Part shown: piece by piece, positions 44,832-55,625 of the stretch
Layout: each line of letters begins with the position of its first letter
Position numbering within the stretch: position 1 is the stretch's first letter
Source of the DNA: Zarea fungicola
Lineage: Eukaryota > Ascomycota > Sordariomycetes > Hypocreales > Cordycipitaceae
Assembly: GCA_900169235.1 (NCBI GenBank)
Contig: FWCC01000219.1
Coordinates: forward strand, 1 to 64,000
Length of the DNA stretch: 64,000 bases
Reading direction: 5' to 3'
Notes under the pieces: generated by a model
Seen by the model: the letters and a program-made list of their open reading frames with translations, nothing else
Told to the model about the DNA's origin: nothing
Database searches by the model: none
Translations under genes and position numbers: made by a program

Positions 44832-46580
44832 TCAATAATCACGGACTGCCATATTAACATGAACTGCCTTGACAGTTGTGTAAGCAAGCACACCCTCTTC
44901 GCCAAGCTCGCGACCAAATCCAGACTGCTTAACACCACCGAATGGAATACGAAAGTCAGAGTCATTACTGCTGTTGATCCATACCACTGTTGAAAGGTTA
45001 GGCCATTGAAACAAAACCGCTCAAAGAAAAGAGAAACTTACTTCCAGCCTCAATTTTCTTGGCCAACCTATGTCCGAGAGTAATGTTTTCAGTGAACAAG
45101 GCTGCGCCGAGTCCATAAGTAGTGTCATTGGCTCTCGCAATAGCCTCATCAACGGTATCAAACGGTGAGATAGTTACGAACGGCCCAAAGATTTCTTCAC
45201 GGTAGATCCTCATATGATCTTCGACATTTGTAAAGATCGTAGGCTCAATAAAGAAGCCCGGACTATCAACAGGCTTGCCACCAGCTACCAACGTGGCGCC
45301 TTCCTGCGTCCCCAACTCAATGTAGGAAAGTATTTTTTCATACTGAGCGAGACTAACCTGGGGCCCTTGAAACGTATCCTTAGCGAAGGGGTCACCAATG
45401 ATCGAGGTTTTCTTGACGTGCTCGGTGAATCGTTCGATAAACTTGCCGTAAATCTCACGCTGTACAAGTATGCGACTGGTAGACGTGCAAATTTGGCCTT
45501 GATTAGCCATAATTCCGTAGTGGCACCACTTTACGGCATTTTCCATCTCACAGTCCGCTAGCACGATGGCGGGTGACTTGCCACCAGTCTCCATAGTGAC
45601 CACCTTTAGGTTACTTGCGGCGAGTTTCATGATCTCGCGACCAGTATTCGTAGAGCCGGTAAAGGCAATCTTGTCTACATCTGTGTGGGCGGCCAAGGAA
45701 GCTCCTGCTGTTTTCCCTAGCCCATTGACGATATTGACAACACCAGGGGGGAACCCTGCCTTGCCGATTAATGTAGCCAACACCAGGACCGACAGCGGTG
45801 TCTGCTCTGACGGCTTCAGAACCAGCGTATTCCCGGCTGCTAGCGCAGGACCAATTTTCCAAGCGGCCATTCCCAGAGGATAATTCCAGGGGATGATCTG
45901 GCCACAGACACCAATGGGCCCTCGATTTGTGTACGCCAGTTTATTGTTGCCGACATCAATAACTAGTTCATTCGTATTAGTCGGGAGAAGAGTCAGGGTT
46001 GTTGGCGATATTACCGTGGCCATAAAGCTTATCTGCGAAGCCTGCATAGTAGCGAAGTACTCCTACCAGCTCACCAACATCGCCAGCAGCCGACTTGATG
46101 GGTTTTCCTGTGGAGCACGACACGGTCAGCAAAACAGTAGCCCACGCCGTGTAAAATCCCAGGCTTTGTTGTGATTCACTAACCGTTGTTCCACGTATCT
46201 ATCGAGGCAAACGTATGCGTTAAGCCCTCCACCAAATCAGCCAGTTTAAGCATAAGAGCTCCTCTTTCAGTACCGCTGAGATTGCCCCAACTGCCGTGGA
46301 GTGCCAATCGTGCCGCTTGAACGGCATCGTTTATATCAGCCTCGCCGCCAGCCTCAACTTGGCCAATAGTCGAGCCGTCTCTATTGAGATTGATTCAATT
46401 AGCTACAAGCTTTCAAACTGGAATTGAATTTTCTGGTGTCAGTTCTTACATGGGGCTGATGACCGTGATATTGTCGCCCAGCTTGGAGTGACGCCACTCA
46501 TTGTTGATGAACAGCCCGACCGGCTGGTTGTACGTAACACCGTTTGGAGTGGTAAGTTTTATGGATAAATCTGATGTCAT
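44832..46580 (-). CDS. NAD(P)-dependent aldehyde dehydrogenase
   Basis: Predicted 498-aa ALDH1/2-type enzyme from exons 46580-46450, 46380-46184, 46107-46015, 45962-45042 and 44986-44832; each join restores family sequence. It oxidises an aldehyde to the acid. The catalytic Glu265 (METGGKSP) and Cys299 (NQGQICTS) are 34 residues apart, as in mammalian ALDH2 (268 and 302). The cofactor blocks [19 protein letters not shown] and [11 protein letters not shown] are intact, as are the EEIFGPF and [22 protein letters not shown] segments. No targeting signal is visible, so it is probably cytosolic. It shares a 520-bp promoter with a flavin oxidase and is the natural second step: oxidase-made aldehyde to carboxylate. 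The last intron gives EAG-M-VWINSS, with Met where Thr is usual. Confidence 0.88.
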
Positions 46581-47100
46581 AGTTGAGTCCATCAGTACTC
46601 AGAGGAAATTATAACGGTGTGAGTATGTACCATTAAAGACTACGAATTGGTTTCTGCCTCAGAGCTTAAGTACAAGCCATGATCTTGGAAGTGGAAACTC
46701 GAAATTGTATCCGAATTCGGCATGATCAATCGCCAACTGCTCAAAAGAAACATATGCTTAGCAAGCTAGAGCATCTCCCTTACAGTTGCGTACAAGTTCG
46801 TTTGTGGCTAGTGATGTATGTATTCCAGCTCAGAGTCACTCCGCCGCCCTCACTCCACAGATGCAACAAAGTTGCCAGTTTGGGCCTAGACGTTGCGCCA
46901 CCATCGTTCAACAATGCCTGATTCGGGTGAACCAACCTGAACGATACATTGCTTCAAGCCATGAATTCTCTCGCAATCAAATGAAAGCAAGAAGTCAATG
47001 TAAAGGGGTGCCCAAAACAGACCATGTCCGCTGCAATTCAATTTTTTGTGACACGCCTTGACCTCATCTTGCCCTTGCCATTGAGCCCATTGAAGCCACC
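46581..47100. promoter_or_regulatory. Bidirectional promoter, ALDH and oxidase 1
   Basis: 520 bp between the divergent ATGs at 46580 (-) and 47101 (+). It is the natural place for co-regulation of the two enzymes and contains the CCGAATTCGG palindrome. No other gene fits. Confidence 0.75.
46711..46720. promoter_or_regulatory. CCG-N4-CGG palindrome, candidate Zn2Cys6 operator
   Basis: CCGAATTCGG is a perfect 10-bp palindrome made of everted CCG/CGG triplets with four bases between them. Dimeric Zn2Cys6 proteins read CGG triplets, and the N4 everted spacing is that of the yeast Uga3 site (UAS-GABA). It lies 131 bp from the ALDH start and 381 bp from the oxidase start. By chance a CCGN4CGG is expected about 0.13 times in 520 bp, so the match is suggestive but not proof. 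Confidence 0.45.
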
Positions 47101-48631
47101 ATGGATCCAAAGTCCTTTCCACAGCCGAAAGGCATGCCCTCATTTTGGCGATCTCCGCCAGGCAAATTGGATTGCTACCGCTCCTCCGGAGGTCTGCCAG
47201 AAACTATACCAATAATGATTATTGGTGCTGGGTTCTCAGGCGCATCACTTGTTACTCACCTCCTGGAATATACAAGTTCTCCAGGAAGTGATATTTTGGT
47301 AGTTGAAGCCCGTGAGCTCTGCTCAGGAGCCACGGGCCGTAACGGTAAGGCATGCCGCCAACTTTTTTCTGCGAGTGTTGAACTGAGTCAAGATACAACA
47401 GGTGGCCATCTTAAACCAGACTACTACAATATGACATCTTATCTTGCATCCAAGTTTGGAATCGAAGCAGCGACTGAAGTAGCCGATTTCGAATTAGCCA
47501 ATCTGAGTGCTTTGCAGGAATATGTGAAGACCGCAGAAGTGGACTGCGACTTCCACCTTACTCGGGCAGTGGATGTACAGCTAAATAGCAAACTCAATAC
47601 ATCACTTAAGAACGGATATGAAAAACTTTTACAAGCTGGCGCAGAGGTCACCAAGAATGTTTTTTATGTTGATGGGAAAGAAGCAGAGATTGTATGTTGG
47701 AATGCCAGTTATCCTCTCAACAATCTTACTGAACCAAAATACAGATCTCTGGCGTCAAAAATGCCAAAGGAGCATTTACATACACGGCAGGCCATCTGTG
47801 GCCTTACAAGTTGATTCATCACATGTTTACTGAGGCTCTAGAAAAAGGTGTCAACCTCCAGACAAACACCAGAGTAATCAGTATCTCCTCTGAACGCGAC
47901 AATCAAGGGCATTGGTCTGTAAGAACTGATCGCGGGGTAGTGAGGGCCGAGAAGATCATCATGGCTACCAATGCCTACACGGCAGCTTTGCTTTCCGAGT
48001 TCAAGGACAAGATTATACCCTACCGGGCAATTTGCAGTCGTATTACCACGCCTGGTAAAAGCCCTCTTTTACCAAACACGTATGCACTGAGGTTCAACGA
48101 ATGGGATTTTGATTATTTGATCCGTCGAACTGACGGCAGCATTATTGTTGGCGGCGCGCGGCAAGCCTATTATTCGCGCCACAAGGAGTGGTACAACAAT
48201 GTCAACGACGGAGAGCTGGTCAAGGACACTACACATTACTTTGATGGCTATATGCAGCGTCACTTCAGGGGATGGGAGTCCAGTGGTGCCAAAACTGATC
48301 AAGTTTGGACTGGCAGTACGTCAATACTCTCCGTTCATCGGCCTTGGTGCTTGCTAACCTCGCGCCAGTCATAGCTTACTCCTCCGATAAGCTTCCCCAT
48401 GTCGGCGAGGTCCCGGATCGCAATGGAGTTTTCATTATGGGGGGATTTTCGGGGCATGGCATGCCTCAGATATTTCTCGTGGCAGAAGGGGTAGCCCAAA
48501 TGGTTACAAAAGACGTATCCTACGAGGACACGAAATTGCCTAGGCTGTTCAAAACGTCCATCGAACGGCTGAGCAGCAAGGAGAACTCTATTTTAGAGCT
48601 GTACGACCGCTTCCTAAAAACCAAGCTTTGA
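47101..48631 (+). CDS. DAO-family FAD-dependent amine/amino-acid oxidase 1
   Basis: Predicted 455-aa flavoprotein from exons 47101-47344, 47402-47691, 47745-48315 and 48369-48631; all phases agree. The Rossmann FAD motif is MIIGAGFSGASL (Gly 42, 44 and 47), with VVEARELCSGATGRNGGH following (Glu69 for the ribose; the GATGRNGGH block spans intron 1). A second block, AGHLWPYKLIHHMF, and the C-terminal GEVPDRNGVFIMGGFSGHGM complete the DAO fold. The closest general relatives are PuuB/YurR-type oxidoreductases, which oxidise amino groups to aldehydes. The substrate is unknown. It is divergent from ALDH and just upstream of the regulator gene. It lacks the roughly 40-residue N-terminal extension of its paralogue at 51384. 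Confidence 0.83.
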
Positions 48632-49295
48632 GGGAGAGCTTTTTGGTAGAGAAAGATGTAAACATTGTAAATTCCCAAACTCGGCACGGTTGTGTCATTC
48701 ACTTCCGAGGTAGCTTCAGCGACAAAACACTAGCAGTGACTAGATACGAAACTGAAGAATGACTCCAGAGAATACTATTTAAGCATATATTTACGCACCA
48801 AAAAGTATGGACACGAATGTTCCGACCGGGCAATACTTGTATAATGGCCGCGCCTGAGTAGGGCCGCTAGAGAGTATGTTAGATCCACTGCGGCGAAGAC
48901 TATGAAGCCGCTAATCCGTAACAAATTGGTGGCTTTCAGCGGGCAGGTGACTGATATGGCGCCCTCTACTTGCAACAACTTGTTGTAAGTAATCAAATTT
49001 ATTCCATTGCTCAGTAACTAGCTCCCTGGGTCGTCGGCTGTTGCCCCAGTCTTGTCTGTTAGTTCGGTTGGCTACCCCAGCTTCTTCCCCTCCCCTCGGA
49101 TTCCAACTCCACACTCTTCAACAAGCATTCTCTTCATTTCTTTTAGTTAACCGTGCTATACATAATATCCTTAAATTGAGCTGTTGTTATAGTGGCAATC
49201 CAGGCCTGCATTTGAAACAATTGCTTTGGATGAGCTACGTCCCCGCGTGCACGCTCCTATCCCTCCTTTCTAGCAACAGAAACACTTAAGCAATC
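48632..49295. promoter_or_regulatory. Intergenic region upstream of the Zn2Cys6 gene
   Basis: 664 bp between the oxidase 1 stop and the regulator start. It contains CCG-AC-CGG near 48822 (triplets with only two bases between) and otherwise no recognisable element or gene. Confidence 0.5.
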
Positions 49296-51345
49296 ATGGT
49301 ATCGCACCGTAAGTCGCGAACAGGCTGCTTCAACTGCAGATCGAGAAGGGTAAGTGTTGGTTACGACTTTCTTGTAATTGATACTAATTCGTTCACTGAC
49401 TCAGGTGAAATGCGATGAGACAGCACCTAAATGCGGACGCTGTGAAGAACGTGGGATCGACTGCTCTGGATATACGTTCAACCTGCGTTGGGCATCCAAA
49501 AACCAACTCAAACCGCCATCACCCGCGAAAATCTCTCACAGGGCGACTGATAAGTCGACCAGCACGACGAACCGGCGTTTAGCGTCCCATGGGCGTTGGC
49601 GGAGTCCCAGTCGTTCCGAGCCAGATACTGCCGAGTCAGTGCCGTCGCGGACTTGTGGCTCAGGAGCAGACACCGCTGATCTTTTGGACTCTTGTATTGT
49701 CGAATCTTTGGATTCCAGCTGTGGAATAATTTCGTTACCAGAGGAATGGGAACAGGCTACCTTCATGAACAATTTCTTCCTGGACTCAGTTTCGCCCAAT
49801 CTTCACCAACCGCCAGATCAACTCAGTGCGCCGGGTGATGGATTACTTTGGGATCTTACAGATGCACGTCAGTCCCAATCACATACAAATTTGAATGACG
49901 GCCTCCCATCTCAGCTCATTTTGCAAAATGTCTTGGACTGTGGTGACTTTGATGAACTCGGAGAGGACGGGGGGGTATCTTGTATAATGGATGAAGCCTC
50001 AACGCCCGTTCTATTGAAGAAAAACACCGACCTCGCCCGAACACGAGAATTGCGAGATCCTTCTTCTGCCTTGTGTCAGCACTTTTTCAAGGAAGTCATT
50101 GGTCTCTATTGCACATGGGATGACAAAAATAACTCCATGAGGGTGCTAATTGGGCGCGCTTGGCAATCATCCGGAGCACTTTATCATGCCATCCAAAGCA
50201 TGTCAGCTGCATGCCTCGCAAACACTTTCCCCGAGTTCAGAGCCGTCGCCAAAAGGGAACACTCAATAGCTCTCAACTCTTTGAAAGAGAGACCGGGAGT
50301 TAAAGAAGAAGAGATGATGGCAAGCTTTCTCATTGGCCATACATCCAGCTGGATTGAGCCCAACGACCTGGCGACTGAACGCTACGAAACGGCCGTAGCT
50401 GTACTCAAATCCTGGGCCAAAGAATCGCCTGATCTTGCCGTGCTCGGATTCTATGGAGATGCAATGGACTATTGGGGAATGCTGCTGAGCTTCTTGGGCG
50501 GAACCAAAGGCCACGGAGAGCTGTCAAAGTGTGACGATTACTTGGGCGGTGCGGCCGACGCAAGCAGAACAAAACATGTCATCCCGCATCCTTTTATTGG
50601 CATCTGCAGCGGAACTTGCCGTATACTCAGGGATACGGGGACGCTCGTCTACCGATACCGAAAGAGGTTACTGGAAGCTCGGTTCATATCACAGAGAGAT
50701 TTGGACTTTTTGCGTGACTGCATTCGAGATGCTCGGTTCATTGAGCGACGACTGCTCGCTCACACTCTTCCAGAAACAACAGATATATTAACGACAGAAG
50801 ACTCCGGCACTTCAAAGATGGATCTGATTCACGTTGACGAGGCGTACCGATGTACTGGATTGCTTCAACTGTACCGGTTTTTCCCCGACATCCTTGACGA
50901 GAGGTACTGCTTATGGGAGGAATGCGATCTGCTGCACCCTCGGCCGCCATCGAAAAGTCCATCAAAAACTGAAAGAGATGCCTGGCTGCGGGGTCTGGCG
51001 CTCCACACCATTGATATCCTGCGCAAAGTGCCGTTTGAGTCTTCAACTCGCTGCATACAGCCATTTATACTCATCGCCGCCTCGTGTGAGCTGAAAAAGG
51101 ATCAACCCATCTGCGCCACTGGTGATGACCATATTCCGTACCTGGATCAAAGCTGCTTGGACGTTGCTCGCGCGCGAGAGTTTATCCACTCTCGTCTCTC
51201 CGCGTACGCGCATGTGCTACCACTGCCCAAGGTTTCCATGTTCAAAGAAATTGTAACCAATATTTGGCGAGTACTGGATTCCGGTGAGGATGTACATTGG
51301 GTTGATGTTTGTAAGCGGATGAGTTTTGAAACCATGATGGGATAG
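49296..51345 (+). CDS. Zn2Cys6 transcription factor, Fungal_trans_2 type
   Basis: Predicted 664-aa regulator from exons 49296-49349 and 49405-51345; the intron sits inside the zinc cluster, a common position. The binuclear cluster is complete with cysteines at 11, 14, 21, 28, 31 and 38 (spacing 2-6-6-2-6). The N-terminus MVSHRKSRTGC supplies the basic contacts. A Ser/Asp-rich linker follows, and the C-terminal two thirds fit the Fungal_trans_2 domain of Uga3- and ArcA-like proteins, ending in a WVDVCKRMSFETMMG helix. Such proteins usually control catabolic or uptake genes for specific nitrogen sources. Lying between two oxidases, with ALDH and a permease outside them, it is the obvious cluster regulator. 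Its stop is only 38 bp from the convergent oxidase 2 stop. Confidence 0.85.
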
Positions 51346-51383
51346 CGACAGTTAATTGTACCAGTGTCAAATATTATATTCAT

Positions 51384-53024
51384 CTACCAATGCCCTGTCC
51401 TAGCTAGTGACACCCATTTGGCGATTGAATTATCCAAGGTAAGCTTCTTCAGCCTCTGGTCGTCTATCAAGAAGCATTTAGGCAGCCAGTCAGGTGCTCC
51501 CTCGCCATGGATCATCTCGACCAGGGCCTGACCTGAAAGCCAAGCCTTGTCCATTCCATAGCCGCTGTACCCGCCGCAGAACCACTCACCCTCACTTCCC
51601 GATCTGCCATTTAGACTTTCTGGAAGCTTTCCAATGATTGGCAAGCCGTCCGTTGTGTGTCCTTGAATCCCGGTCCAAATCCCTTTCAAATCAGGCTCGA
51701 CCCCTTCGGGCCAGTCCCGCATGTACGCGGGCAAGAACTTCAGTAAAGCTTCATAGGCCTCTTGGGAAACATACGTGTCGTCCCCTTTAATGGTTTCAAA
51801 AATGCTTGAACGCTCATGCCCTACCCAGATATTTCCGTCTCTCGCATTTTGCTGCATGTAAAACAGCCCTTCTGTGTACAAACCAGTGTTGGCATCCAGA
51901 GTTGTTGGAAAGACAGCGCTCCAGGAACGCTCAGCACCAAAGTTTACCACAGATGCTGGTGGCTTCTGGACAGACATTGTACCACGAAACGGGTGTAATT
52001 TGCCGAGCAACGGCCTCAAAAGATGGGCTGCGTGTCCATTTGTGCAGTGGATTACTTGCTTGGCATAGACGATACCACGAGGAGTAGTAACACAGTATTT
52101 ATACTCGGACCCAGGAATGGCGGATAATTCCGGATTGACGGTTTCTACAGATAGCGCTGGCGTATTTGTTTCGATAGCCAGGTTATAGGGGTAGCGATCC
52201 AGAAGATCTGAGAAAATGCCGGTAATGAGGCGGTAGGGCCATAGAGCAGCAGCCTTGTGCTTAATGCTGCCGGAGCAGTCCTTGAAGTTCCATTTCTGGG
52301 CCGTGAGCGTATGAACTGTGTAATTAAAGGCCATTTTACTCACATCTGTCATGTTGTGTGCCTGTACTTCGCTATGGTACGTACGGTATTCTGGAACTGC
52401 AGCTCTGAATGCTGCCAGCGATGCATCAAACTCTTGCAGGGTTTCTTTGTCGATGGCATTGGTGACCCTAGTAACTGCCCGGAACTGGCTTTCTTGTGCG
52501 ATGCTTGGACCTAGGCTGCCTATAAGCTCCGTCACGGTTTCCACATTCAGGATGCTAAATCGACAGATATCTGCCGCGGCTTCTTTTCCATGTCGTTTCG
52601 CAAGGGAATCATAGTAATGTCCAGCGGGCGACACCAGGTGGCCGCCGTTACGACCCGTTGCCCCGCTGACGAGAGTGCGCGCATCAAGTACTGTGACATG
52701 AGGCTTATTTCCGAAGTGTGCTGGTGAGTTGTCAAGGAGACCCTTGGTGACACTGCAACCCGTGATTCCAGACCCGATAACGATGTAGTCGGTATATTTT
52801 GGTAGAACGGCTGATTGGATACCAGCAACCTTGGGATGTGCAGGCTCCTGCCACAGTGAAATGGTCGGACCGGCCTTGGGAAGATCCGGATCTGTCAACA
52901 GAGATTCTCTTAGTTTGGCCAGGAATTCAGCGGAGATGCCAGCTTGGCTGTCTCCGGAATCGCCCAAGATATTGGCGATGGCGCGCAGGCGCTCCGTGGC
53001 GACGAAAGCTGCGTCTCGCTGCAT
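51384..53024 (-). CDS. DAO-family FAD-dependent amine/amino-acid oxidase 2
   Basis: Intronless, 546 aa from the ATG at 53024. An approximately 75-residue N-terminal helical extension precedes the FAD motif DYIVIGSGITGCSV (Gly 84, 86 and 89). Then comes VLDARTLVSGATGRNGGHLV, and at the C-terminus IWTGIQGHTTDGLPIIGKLP and GGYSGYGMDKAWL. It shares the GATGRNGGH block and fold with oxidase 1 but is 90 residues longer and intron-free, so this is an old paralogy and not a recent tandem copy. A C-N bond-oxidising activity producing aldehyde and H2O2 is likely; the substrate is unknown. No PTS1 is seen (ends TGHW). It is divergent from the YAT permease, sharing 780 bp of upstream DNA. Confidence 0.85.
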   Translation of the reverse strand: MQRDAAFVATERLRAIANILGDSGDSQAGISAEFLAKLRESLLTDPDLPKAGPTISLWQEPAHPKVAGIQSAVLPKYTDYIVIGSGITGCSVTKGLLDNSPAHFGNKPHVTVLDARTLVSGATGRNGGHLVSPAGHYYDSLAKRHGKEAAADICRFSILNVETVTELIGSLGPSIAQESQFRAVTRVTNAIDKETLQEFDASLAAFRAAVPEYRTYHSEVQAHNMTDVSKMAFNYTVHTLTAQKWNFKDCSGSIKHKAAALWPYRLITGIFSDLLDRYPYNLAIETNTPALSVETVNPELSAIPGSEYKYCVTTPRGIVYAKQVIHCTNGHAAHLLRPLLGKLHPFRGTMSVQKPPASVVNFGAERSWSAVFPTTLDANTGLYTEGLFYMQQNARDGNIWVGHERSSIFETIKGDDTYVSQEAYEALLKFLPAYMRDWPEGVEPDLKGIWTGIQGHTTDGLPIIGKLPESLNGRSGSEGEWFCGGYSGYGMDKAWLSGQALVEMIHGEGAPDWLPKCFLIDDQRLKKLTLDNSIAKWVSLARTGHW

Positions 53025-53803
53025 AATGTAAAGTCGATTTGAATATTCTAGTCGATGAAAATAAAGAAATCGCTGAACGGACTTCTCTGCTGACAACCGA
53101 TCTAGGTTTTACCATATCTCCACTGAAGTCGTCAGCCATGCTTCGTCCCTGCACGCAAGTCCTGAAGCATAATTAATGCCAGTTCAGGACGTGTCGTATC
53201 AAATAAGAGTGGATAAACTATGGAATCGTATGTATAAATCTTGCCTTTTTGGTTTTTGGAAGAAACTTTCCTAATTGGGTTATGAAGAACGAGCTGAAGC
53301 GGGACACCGGATCCATTGTTGGCAGATTGCCCGTAACTAACTGCAATAATAAACTGCCAAGAAATTCATTCAGTAGTGCGAGGAAGCTAGTGCAACTTCG
53401 GGGAATTATTCTACAGCAGAACTTGGATGATATCCAGCTACCAATGGCCTGAATCCTGTGCGAGATAGAAGCCACCAGGTTGCCAACAACTGAGCTGATT
53501 CAGGCAGTGTTAACCTGTATCAGTTGGTTTAGCCACAGGCAGTGTCGGCATCGAGGGAGCGTCAAAGGTCGCATTTTTTCCACACATAAGCACCATCGGC
53601 TTCCCGCTATGTCAGAATCTTTTCTGGTTCCTTTTCAGCTTGAGTCTGAGCCCATTACCCAAACTCATTCGTAAACCAGTCTGACTCCTGGGTTCAGGCA
53701 AAGCAGTTCCCGTCATCCGAAGGGTGGCATCACTACATCAAGAAATCAAACATTACACACACGGCCTCTACTCTTTTCGTCAGCCTCTTCAGCGCTAAGC
53801 AGC
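53025..53803. promoter_or_regulatory. Bidirectional promoter, oxidase 2 and YAT permease
   Basis: 779 bp between divergent starts at 53024 (-) and 53804 (+). No CCG-N4-CGG was found on reading. GATA and GATAA cores occur (for example near 53210 and 53463) but are too short to claim. No gene fits. Confidence 0.55.
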
Positions 53804-55625
53804 ATGGCAGACCCCAACTTTGCGGATGAAAAGGCAATTACTGGCGATCGCGCAATGTCTTTTCAACATGGCGACCAAGCCAACACTGAAATCCAACAGA
53901 CAAAGCGCGGGCTTTCTCCTCGCCATGTTCAACTCATTGTCATAGCTGGCGGCATTGGAGTTGGTCTTTGGGTCGGCATTGGAGGTGTTCTCCGACAAGC
54001 AGGGCCGTTGCCTCTTCTTATTGGGTACTTCGTCTGGGGACTTGGTTTCATCTGGCCAACAGCCCTCAATGTTGCCGAGATGGTCTCGTGGCTCCCTATC
54101 AAGGGTTCCATATATGAGCTTGCCACCGTCTATGTTGATCCGGCTCTTGGCTTCGCAATGGGTTGGACTTATTTTTTTGCGGGTGCCATGCTTGTATGCA
54201 CCGAGTCCTCAGCCGTGGCAACCTTGATGCAATATTGGACCACCAGTGTAAATCCTGCGGTCTGGATTACCATGTCCCTGGTTGTCATGTACTTCCTAAA
54301 CATGGTCGCCGTCAGGTAAGCAACAGAAATTATTTTTGCCCGGGGTAAAGCTGACGCTGCACTCTCGTAGATGGTATGGTGAAACAGAATTCATCATGGG
54401 GTCAACAAAGGTACTATTGCTCATTGGTCTTGTCCTGGCGACTATAATAACCATGTGTGGAGGTAACCCTCACCATGATGCTTACGGCTTCCGCGCTTGG
54501 TCGGACGGAAATTTCGCCCACTCGTACTACGCCGATGGAGCTACCGGTGTTTTCTTAAGCGTTTGTATTTCTGTCCGGTTCGCAGTCTTCACCATTGCCG
54601 GACCCGACGTCATTGCCCTTTCCGCCGGTGAGATTCACAATCCTCGACGCACTATTCCTAGAGTTGCTAAGATGATTGTAACGCGCATCATGGGCATCTA
54701 TATCCTCGGGGCGCTTTGTGTGGGGATAATCTGCTCCTCCAGAAACCCTCGCTTACTCGGTGCGATTGATTCCGGTGCATCTGGTGCGGCCGCCTCACCT
54801 TGGGTACTCGGATTGTTAGATCTTGATATCAAGGGATTTCTCCCAGGCCTCATTAACTTTTTGATCATGCTTTCCGGACTATCCTGTGGCAACGCGTTCA
54901 TGTATAGCTCCAGCCGAACGCTCTACTCGCTGGCTCAGGATAATAAAGCACCAAAGATTCTCTTGAAATGCAACAAAGCAGGCGTGCCTTGGGTTTGTGT
55001 AACAACAGTCGCTATCATAGGCCTCCTCGCCTACTTGGCATCTTCTCAAGGATCTGCCGTCGTTTTCAGCTGGTTTGTGGATCTTACAACAACGGCGCTC
55101 GTTGTCAACTTCACCGCCATGGCTTGGGTTTCGATAAACTGGCACAGAGCTTTGAAGGCTCAAGGTATCCAGAGAATTGGCAAGAACAACATTAGTGGAG
55201 GAAGCAGATTTTCTTTCCTTCGATCGTCAAAAAAGGTCGATCCATCAGAAATAACGGACAGCACGATAGTCTTTCCCTATATTGCATCGGGTGGCACGTG
55301 GACGCCATACACATGCGCTATCCTGGGCACGATCATCAGCCTTGGCATTGGGTTTGATGTTTTCTCGCCATTTTCTTACCGTGGGTTTATAACAAGTTAC
55401 TTTGGCGTCTTTTGGTTCTGCTTCATGTTTGCTTTTTGGAAACTTTATCATCGAACGCAGCTCGTGGACGTAAGCCAGGTTGATATTTACCTGAATGGCC
55501 GTAAGCAGCTGATTGATGCTGAGTGTCGGGAATGGGAGGATGAATCGGCAGAGAGATCCAGCATGGAAGAGCTCAGACAGCATAATTTTCTCAAGCGGAC
55601 TTGGAAAAGGTTCTGGGGTAGCTAG
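53804..55625 (+). CDS. YAT-family amino-acid permease 1
   Basis: Predicted 588-aa plasma-membrane permease with about 12 TM segments, from exons 53804-54315 and 54371-55625. APC-superfamily marks are GSIYELATVYVDPALGFAMGW, the WYGETEF junction across the intron, MCGGNPHHDAYGFRAW, GPDVIALSAGEIHNPRRTIPRV and SCGNAFMYSSSRTLYSLA. TM1 reads GGIGVGLWVGIG where most YAT permeases have IGTGLFxGxG. TM1 lines the substrate site in this fold, so its substrate range may differ from that of general amino-acid permeases. Its position, divergent from oxidase 2 and at the end of the cluster, suggests that it imports the cluster's substrate. Confidence 0.87.

Noticed and set aside
44832..55625. A complete bacterial-type gamma-glutamylputrescine (Puu) pathway
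   Set aside because: No glutamine-synthetase-like ligase and no gamma-glutamyl hydrolase are present. Only the oxidase and dehydrogenase steps have counterparts, so the substrate is left open.
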